Positions 6,859 through 11,895 of a stretch of 11,895 nucleotides of DNA are shown here, piece after piece. Both the position numbers and the translations under genes were made by a program. Under the pieces are notes generated by a model that worked only from the letters and a program-made list of their open reading frames with translations, had not been told where the DNA came from and did not search any database. This DNA is from Pseudomonadota bacterium. GTDB taxonomy: Bacteria; Pseudomonadota; Alphaproteobacteria; Acetobacterales; Acetobacteraceae. How positions within the stretch are numbered: position 1 is the first letter of the stretch; each line of letters opens with the position of its first letter. The stretch spans positions 1 through 11,895 of the forward strand of contig JAJZVE010000073.1 in assembly GCA_021845835.1 (NCBI GenBank), read 5' to 3'.

Positions 6859-7604
6859 TGCTGCCGGCGCCCGGTGCGGCGAGCGACGGCACCGCGCTTG
6901 CCTGCGACGCGGTCTGCGCCTTCTATGGCCGGATTCAGGTGATCTTCGACCTGTCGCTGCGCCTCGGCAACGGCAAGCTCCTGGTCGTGCTGGGGCCGAA
7001 CGGAGCCGGCAAGAGCAGCCTGCTGGGCGCGATCGGCGGGACCGTGCGCGGCACGGGGACGATACGCTTCGGCGGACGCGAACTGGCGCACGTGCCGGCA
7101 CACCGGCGGGCGCAGGCGGGGCTGTCCTATGTCCCTGAGGGACGGCGGAACCTGTTTCCGTCAATGACGGTGCAGGAGCACCTGGAACTCGGACTGCAGC
7201 TCACCGCCGTCGGCGAGCGGCCCGCGGTGCTCGATTTCACGCTCGATCTGTTCCCGATCCTGCGCCAGCGCATGACGGCTGCCGCCGGCATGCTGAGCGG
7301 TGGTGAGCAGCAGATGCTGGCGATCGCGCTCGCGCTCGGCCGCCGTCCCGCGGTCCTGATCCTCGATGAGCCGTCGCAAGGGCTGGCGCCGTCCGTGTTC
7401 GACGTGCTGGAGCGCGCCTTCGCCGTGCTGCAGCAGAACGGCATCGCCATCCTGCTCGCCGAACAGAACCTTGCCTTCGCGGCGCGGGTCGCTGACAGCT
7501 ATGTCGTGCTGTCGCATGGTCACGTCGTCAGCTCCGGCAACCGGGAGGGCCTGTCCCGGCAGGACGAGATTTTCGCGGCCTATCTCGGAGGCGACGACAA
7601 TTGA
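6855..7604 (+). CDS. livF: ABC transporter ATP-binding protein, LivF type
   Basis: A 249-residue ATPase that would pair with the LivG-type subunit. It shows Walker A GPNGAGKSS (47-55), the LivF hallmark YVPEGRRNLFPSMTV (92-106), signature LSGGE (147-151), and Walker B VLILDE (167-172). The switch position reads LLAEQNL, with Gln instead of His, which is normal in LivF proteins. The first 13 residues (Ala/Pro/Gly-rich) precede the homologous region. The start is kept at 6855 because of the ATGA overlap and because no better ribosome site appears inside. The gene ends 41 bases before the binding-protein gene. Function in the importer is certain at family level; the transported compound is not known. 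Confidence 0.93.
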   Translation: MMLPAPGAASDGTALACDAVCAFYGRIQVIFDLSLRLGNGKLLVVLGPNGAGKSSLLGAIGGTVRGTGTIRFGGRELAHVPAHRRAQAGLSYVPEGRRNLFPSMTVQEHLELGLQLTAVGERPAVLDFTLDLFPILRQRMTAAAGMLSGGEQQMLAIALALGRRPAVLILDEPSQGLAPSVFDVLERAFAVLQQNGIAILLAEQNLAFAARVADSYVVLSHGHVVSSGNREGLSRQDEIFAAYLGGDDN

Positions 7605-7645
7605 GCCGCCCGGTCGGACCGTCAACAGAAACGGAGGGATGGAGG

Positions 7646-8821
7646 ATGACTGCCATAACAGCGAAGGCGAAGGCTCTGGCGATTGCCGCGGCCATCGTGG
7701 TGCTGGGGGTTTCGGCGGTGCGTGTCAGCGACGCCCGCGCCGGCGACCCGGTGAAGGTGGGGGTTCTGCTGAGCCTGAGCGGCGCGACCGCGCCGTTCGG
7801 CATTCCCGAGCGCGACGTGGTGAAGATTCTGGCGGAGAAGTACAACGCGGCCGGCGGCATCAACGGTCACAAGCTCGACCTCATCTATTTCGACGACCAG
7901 AGCAATCCGACGGAGGCGGCGCGCGGCGCGGTCAAGCTGATCCGCGAGGACCACGTCCAGGTCATCATCGGCGCCGCCACCGGCAGCGGCACGCTGGCGA
8001 TGATGCCGATCCTGGCGCAGGCGAAGATCCCGGCCCTGGCGCCGGTTTCCACCCAGTCGGTGACGTCGCACGAACACCCGTTCTATCCGTGGGTGTTCCG
8101 CACCTCGACCGCGAGCGCCATCACCATCCAGGCGCTGGTGCAGAAGGCGATCTTCAAGCGCGGCCGGAAGCGTGTCGCGATCATGTACCAGGAGGACGCG
8201 TACGGGAAGGACGAGTCCGAAATTGCCCAGAAGCTGATCAAGGAGCATGGCGGCATCGACGTCGTCGCGGTTGCCAGTGCCCCGATCACCGCCATCGACC
8301 TGTCCGCCGCGGCCACGCGCATCCGCAACACGGACCCGGACATCGTGCTGCTGCTGACCTCGGCGCCCAGCCTGGGTGGTGCGTTCGCGCGGGCGGCGCA
8401 GCAGGCGAACCTGAAGGCGCCGATCATCGGCTCGCTCAGCCTCAACCAGCGGCCGTTCGTCGATGCCGCCGGGCCGGCGGGCGAAGGCATCATGAGCGTG
8501 TCGCTCGGCAACTGGGACCAGCCGTCGAAGAAGCAGGCCGAACTCGGCGACCTGCTGCGTGCGCACGGCAAGCAGCCGGCGGGCTACGCGGAGCTGATCG
8601 GCAGCACCACCATCATTGCCCTGGCCGAGGCGCTGCGCCACATCGACGGTCCGGTCACCGGCCAGAAGATCCGGGACGCGCTTGAGAACATCTGCGGTTT
8701 CACCGGTACCTATGTCGATGGACCGCTCTGCTATTCCAAGGAGCAGCACGACGCCTTCGGGCCGGACACGGTGAACGTCGTGAAGATCCACGACGGGAAA
8801 TGGGAAAACACCAACTTCTGA
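7646..8821 (+). CDS. Periplasmic substrate-binding protein of the branched-chain amino acid-type ABC importer
   Basis: A 391-residue type I periplasmic binding protein (Peripla_BP_6/LivK-like). The signal peptide is plain: basic start, hydrophobic stretch at about residues 10-25, and an A-R-A cleavage site ending at residue 32. The mature protein begins KVGVLLSLSGATAPFG, the typical first strand and ligand loop, followed by KYNAAGGINGHKLDL and VIIGAATGSGTLAMMPI. It captures the substrate outside the inner membrane and delivers it to the permeases. Two mature Cys in the C-terminal domain (in NICGF and PLCYS) could form a disulfide. The start at 7646 follows GGAGG (7633-7637) by 8 bases and gives a proper signal peptide; an in-frame TTG at 7601 does not. 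The gene sits last in the transporter set, before the CoA-transferase genes. This linkage suggests a carboxylic acid ligand rather than a nutrient amino acid. Confidence 0.92.
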   Translation: MTAITAKAKALAIAAAIVVLGVSAVRVSDARAGDPVKVGVLLSLSGATAPFGIPERDVVKILAEKYNAAGGINGHKLDLIYFDDQSNPTEAARGAVKLIREDHVQVIIGAATGSGTLAMMPILAQAKIPALAPVSTQSVTSHEHPFYPWVFRTSTASAITIQALVQKAIFKRGRKRVAIMYQEDAYGKDESEIAQKLIKEHGGIDVVAVASAPITAIDLSAAATRIRNTDPDIVLLLTSAPSLGGAFARAAQQANLKAPIIGSLSLNQRPFVDAAGPAGEGIMSVSLGNWDQPSKKQAELGDLLRAHGKQPAGYAELIGSTTIIALAEALRHIDGPVTGQKIRDALENICGFTGTYVDGPLCYSKEQHDAFGPDTVNVVKIHDGKWENTNF

Positions 8822-8872
8822 GCCAGGGCGGCGGGCGCGGAGTGTTTCGGCAATGGCGAGGTAGGCATCGGG

Positions 8873-10057
8873 ATGTTGCTTAACGGCATGAAAATCGTCA
8901 GCTTCTGTCACTTCCTGCAGGGGCCGGCGGCGATGCAGTATCTTGCGGACATGGGCGCCGCCCTGGTGAAGATCGAGCCGCCGCAGGGCGCCTTCGAGCG
9001 GGACTGGTCGGGGGCCGACCGCGCCAAGGTCGGCGGGGTGAGCGCCCTCTATCTGTGCGCCAACCGCGACGCGCGCAGCCTCGCGCTCGACCTCAAGCAT
9101 CCTGAAGCGAAGGACGTGGTGTTCCGACTGCTGGAGCACAGCCACGTGCTTGCCGAGAACTATCGCCCCGGAGCGATGGAGCGGCTCGGCCTGGGCTACG
9201 AGGCTGTCCGCGCGAGGAAGCCGGACATCATCTATGCGTCGGCGTCGGGTTATGGGGCCGCGGGGCCGTACAGCGGGCGTCCGGGGCAGGATCTGGTGAT
9301 CCAGGCCATGTCCGGTCTCGCCTGGTCCAGCGGCCCGGCCGGATCGCCGGTGCCGGCCGGCTCCGCCGTCACCGACCAGCACGGGGCTGCGCTGCTGGCG
9401 CTCGGCATCGTCGGTGCCTATGCCAGGTGGCTGAGCACCGGCGCGGGCACCCGCGTCGAGTCGACGCTGCTGGGGGCAGGCGTGGATCTGCAGACGGAAG
9501 CACTGGTGACGTATTTTGCCGCCGGCAGCCATGCCGACGTCGAACGCGATCCGCGCCTCGCCACCTGGTTTCACGAGGCGCCCTATGGGGTCTATCGGAT
9601 TGCCGACGGCCACGTGGCGCTGTCGCTGAACCCGCCCGCGCGGCTGGCCGACGCGCTCGGGAGCGAGGCGTTGCGCGCGTTCGTCGGGTGCAACGCCTAT
9701 GCCGAGCGCGACGCCATCGCCGCCGCCGTGGCCGCGGAACTGCAAAGTCGGCCGTTCGTCGAACTCGCCGCCGCGTTCGATGCCGCCGGGGTTTGGTACG
9801 CCCGTGTGGACGACTACGATGCCGTCGTGCGCAATCCGCAGATCGCCCACAACGAGACCTTCCGCGACGTGGAGATCAACGGCGCGCACGTCAAGGTGCT
9901 GCGGCATCCGGTGCGGTACGACGGCAGGACGCCGGGCGACGGCCGCTACGCGCTCGCAGCCGGCGCCGACACCCGCGAGGTGCTGGGCGAGGCCGGCTTC
10001 TCGGATGCAGAAATCGCGGAACTGCTGCGCGACCGGATTGCCTTCGCGGCCGATTGA
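8873..10057 (+). CDS. CaiB/BaiF-type (family III) CoA-transferase
   Basis: A 394-residue protein of the usual family length. The N-terminus GMKIVSFCHFLQGPAAMQYLADMGAALVKIEPP is the family's opening motif. NRDARSLALDLKHPEA (64-79), ENYRPGAMERLGLGY (95-109) and ASASGYGAAGPYSGRPGQDLV (122-142) follow. The catalytic Asp is probably D168 in GSAVTDQHGAALLAL, which forms the mixed anhydride with the acyl group in formyl-CoA transferase relatives. Such enzymes move CoA between organic acids in the cytoplasm without ATP, so this one could activate the imported acid. Its CoA donor is unknown; the partner transferase downstream or succinyl-CoA are options. A racemase of the same fold (alpha-methylacyl-CoA racemase) is the alternative. 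The start at 8873 has an AGGT-type ribosome site about 10 bases upstream; a second in-frame ATG follows 5 codons later. The gene begins 51 bases after the binding protein's stop. Confidence 0.9.
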   Translation: MLLNGMKIVSFCHFLQGPAAMQYLADMGAALVKIEPPQGAFERDWSGADRAKVGGVSALYLCANRDARSLALDLKHPEAKDVVFRLLEHSHVLAENYRPGAMERLGLGYEAVRARKPDIIYASASGYGAAGPYSGRPGQDLVIQAMSGLAWSSGPAGSPVPAGSAVTDQHGAALLALGIVGAYARWLSTGAGTRVESTLLGAGVDLQTEALVTYFAAGSHADVERDPRLATWFHEAPYGVYRIADGHVALSLNPPARLADALGSEALRAFVGCNAYAERDAIAAAVAAELQSRPFVELAAAFDAAGVWYARVDDYDAVVRNPQIAHNETFRDVEINGAHVKVLRHPVRYDGRTPGDGRYALAAGADTREVLGEAGFSDAEIAELLRDRIAFAAD

Positions 10058-10127
10058 CGATGGCGTCCGGGGCAGCCAGGACAGCGGAAGATCGGAACGA
10101 CGCATGCAAGGATCGGAGACGAAGGCA

Positions 10128-10568
10128 ATGTCGAAATTTCACCTGCAACCTGGCCTGGAGGTCACGTTCTCGAAGACCGTCGGCGAGACCGACATCTATC
10201 TGTTTGCCGGGATCACAGGCGACCTCTCCAGCAACCACGTGAACGAAGCGGTGATGAGTCGCTCCAAATACGGGCGGCGCATCGCCCACGGGGCGCTGAT
10301 GATCGGGTTCATGTCAACGGCCTCCACCAGGATGATCGAGACGCATTGCAGTAACGTCGTGGGAGAGACGCCGGTGTCGCTCGGCTACGACCGCGTCCGT
10401 TTCCTTGCGGCCGTCTACATCGGCGACACGATCACCGTCCGTTACCGGATCAAGGAAGTCGATCCGGAACGGCGCCGCTCGACCTCCGAAATCACAGTCG
10501 TCAACCAGCGCAATGAACCGGTCGCCGTCGGCCAGCACATCATGAAGTGGGTTCCGGACGAAGCATGA
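10128..10568 (+). CDS. MaoC-like (R)-specific enoyl-CoA hydratase/dehydratase
   Basis: A 146-residue single hot-dog domain, the size of PhaJ-type hydratases. The hydratase motif is present: FAGITGDLSSNHVNEAV with Asp (D32) and His (H37) five residues apart, as in the catalytic pair of (R)-hydratases, then YGRRIAHGALMIGFMS. These enzymes add water to the double bond of an enoyl-CoA, or remove it. A hydration step fits a pathway with CoA activation next door and SDRs to oxidise the hydroxyl. The start at 10128 has GGAG (10115-10118) 9 bases upstream. An in-frame ATG at 10104 would add eight residues with a poorer ribosome site. The gap after the CoA-transferase is 70 bases, and the stop is overlapped by an ATG (ATGA at 10565-10568) opening a 24-codon frame. 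Confidence 0.88.
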   Translation: MSKFHLQPGLEVTFSKTVGETDIYLFAGITGDLSSNHVNEAVMSRSKYGRRIAHGALMIGFMSTASTRMIETHCSNVVGETPVSLGYDRVRFLAAVYIGDTITVRYRIKEVDPERRRSTSEITVVNQRNEPVAVGQHIMKWVPDEA

Positions 10569-10626
10569 GCCGCGACATGCGGCTGTATCCGAAAGCGGCG
10601 GTGCACGGGACGAGGAGCGGCGTGAC

Positions 10627-11895
10627 ATGGCGACGGTGATCGACGCGGGCGCGGCCGCACGGCTGATCCGCGACGGCGACTGCGTGTTCTTCGGCGGGTC
10701 TGGCGGTGGACATGCGGTCCCGGAAGCGGTCATCGAGGCATTGCGCGACCGCTACCGGCAAACCGCGTCGCCCACCGGCATCACGGCGGCGAGCGTGGTC
10801 TCGATCGGCGACTGGGAGACCACGGGGTTCAATCATCTGGCGCTGCCCGGCCTGCTCAGGCGCGTGGTCACCGCCGGCTTCAACAACTGCCCGAAGATTG
10901 CGGCGCTGGCCATCGACGACCAGATCGAGGCCTACACGCTGCCCCAAGGCGTGCTGTCGCAGCTGACGCGCGACATGGCAGCCGGCAGGCCCGGTCTGGT
11001 GACGCGGACGGGACTCCACACCTTCATCGACCCGCGCCACGGCGGCGGCAAGCAGAGCCCGCGGACGACGGAGGACCTGGTCGAACTCGTCACCATCAGG
11101 GGCGAGGAATACCTGCTGTTCCGCAGCTTCGCCGTGAACGTCGCCGTCATCCGCGGTACGACCGCCGACGAGGACGGCAATGTTTCGATGGAGGAGGAGG
11201 CCTTTGTCGGCGAGAACTTCTCGATCGCCGCAGCGGCGCGCCACAACGGCGGCATCGTCATCGCCCAGGTGAAGCGCCTCGCCGCCGCCGGCACGCTCGC
11301 CGGTAGGGACGTGAGGGTGCCGAAGGCGCTGGTCGATTACATCGTCGTCGCGCCCGACCAGTTGCAGACTTACGGCACCGCGTACAGCCCCGCCTATGCC
11401 GGCAGGTTGCGCGTGCCCGACCGCGACATCCGGCCGATCCCGTTCGACGTGCGCAAGGTGATGGCGCGGCGCGGCGCCATGGAGCTGTTCCCCGGCGCGG
11501 TCGTCAATCTCGGCTTTGGCGTTTCCAACGGCATCTCGGCGGTCGCGGCGGAGGAAGGCTTCTACCGCGACCTCACGCTCACCGTCGAGCAGGGTGTGAT
11601 CGGCGGCATTCCGGCCGTCGGCAAGGATGCCGGTGCCGGCGTCAACTTCGACATGCTGGCGGCGCAGCCAGATCAGTTCGACTTCTACGACGGCGGCGGT
11701 CTGGACATCGCCTTTCTGTCCTTCGCCGAGGTGGACGCGGACGGCAACGTCAATGTCAGCCGCTATCACCGCTCGATCAACGGACCCGGCGGCTTCATCA
11801 ACATCAGCCAGGGCGCGCGGCGCGTCGTCTTTTCCGGCACCCTGACGACGGGCGGGCTCGACGCGGCGCCGGACGGCCGCGGCGCGCTGACCATC
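10627..11895 (+). CDS. Family I CoA-transferase, propionate CoA-transferase-like (3' end off window)
   Basis: The frame stays open from ATG 10627 to the right edge: 423 codons, about four fifths of a typical 520-residue fused alpha-beta CoA-transferase. The N-terminal half holds a Gly-rich FFGGSGGGHAVPEAVIEAL loop (about 21-39) and an alpha-type domain. The second half has GAVVNLGFGVSNGIS and TVEQGVIGGIPAVG, in which E321 corresponds to the Glu that forms the covalent CoA thioester in propionate/acetate CoA-transferases. It would shuttle CoA between short-chain acids in the cytoplasm. GAGGAG (10612-10617) lies 9 bases before the start. The gene follows the MaoC gene by 58 bases in the same direction. 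Having this together with a family III transferase in one operon is unusual. Substrate preference cannot be told from sequence. Confidence 0.88.
   Translation, partial: MATVIDAGAAARLIRDGDCVFFGGSGGGHAVPEAVIEALRDRYRQTASPTGITAASVVSIGDWETTGFNHLALPGLLRRVVTAGFNNCPKIAALAIDDQIEAYTLPQGVLSQLTRDMAAGRPGLVTRTGLHTFIDPRHGGGKQSPRTTEDLVELVTIRGEEYLLFRSFAVNVAVIRGTTADEDGNVSMEEEAFVGENFSIAAAARHNGGIVIAQVKRLAAAGTLAGRDVRVPKALVDYIVVAPDQLQTYGTAYSPAYAGRLRVPDRDIRPIPFDVRKVMARRGAMELFPGAVVNLGFGVSNGISAVAAEEGFYRDLTLTVEQGVIGGIPAVGKDAGAGVNFDMLAAQPDQFDFYDGGGLDIAFLSFAEVDADGNVNVSRYHRSINGPGGFINISQGARRVVFSGTLTTGGLDAAPDGRGALTI

Noticed and set aside
4847..7164. Long minus-strand open frames of about 400 codons opposite the permease and ATPase genes
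   Set aside because: Low-complexity composition, no family motifs, and overlap with strongly supported plus-strand genes.
7622..10105. A very long open frame (827 codons) on the minus strand
   Set aside because: It lies wholly antisense to the binding-protein and CaiB-type genes, is extremely Arg/Gly/Asp/His-rich, and has no recognisable domain. This is the usual antisense artefact of high-GC coding DNA.
10540..11769. A 409-codon minus-strand open frame opposite the family I CoA-transferase
   Set aside because: Antisense shadow: the plus strand encodes clear catalytic motifs over the same bases, and the minus-strand translation resembles no protein family.

Overview
The window is GC-rich, densely packed DNA with short intergenic gaps, ATGA start/stop overlaps and Shine-Dalgarno sequences. 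It looks like the chromosome of a high-GC proteobacterium, most plausibly an alphaproteobacterium of the Bradyrhizobium/Rhodopseudomonas kind. That placement is an inference from gene style only; a betaproteobacterium cannot be excluded. There is no rRNA, tRNA, CRISPR array, insertion sequence or phage gene.

Layout: (1) Bases 2-637 (+) hold the C-terminal part of a flavoprotein, probably of the Old Yellow Enzyme/2,4-dienoyl-CoA reductase type, entering from the left edge. (2) Bases 701-3804 (-) hold a tight three-gene unit read leftward: a short-chain dehydrogenase (SDR), an FAD oxidoreductase of the fumarate reductase/3-ketosteroid dehydrogenase superfamily, and a second SDR. (3) Bases 3805-4223 are a 419-bp divergent control region. 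It carries two near-identical promoter/operator modules facing outward, plus a 10-bp perfect inverted repeat between them. (4) Bases 4224-8821 (+) encode a complete branched-chain-amino-acid-type ABC importer: two permeases, two ATPases and a periplasmic binding protein. (5) Bases 8873-11895 (+) continue with a family III (CaiB-type) CoA-transferase, a MaoC-like hydratase and the first 423 codons of a family I (propionate CoA-transferase-like) enzyme that runs off the right edge.

Taken together this reads as one substrate-specific catabolic locus. The importer brings in an organic acid or similar compound. CoA-transferases activate it or exchange the CoA. The SDRs, the FAD dehydrogenase and the flavin reductase adjust the oxidation state of a carbon skeleton. 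The MaoC protein hydrates an enoyl-CoA. The substrate is not determined by the sequence. The enzyme mix resembles the bile-acid (bai) set and other alicyclic/terpenoid or steroid-acid pathways rather than leucine metabolism. No regulator gene is present in the window. The twin operators predict that one protein, encoded elsewhere, controls both arms together.
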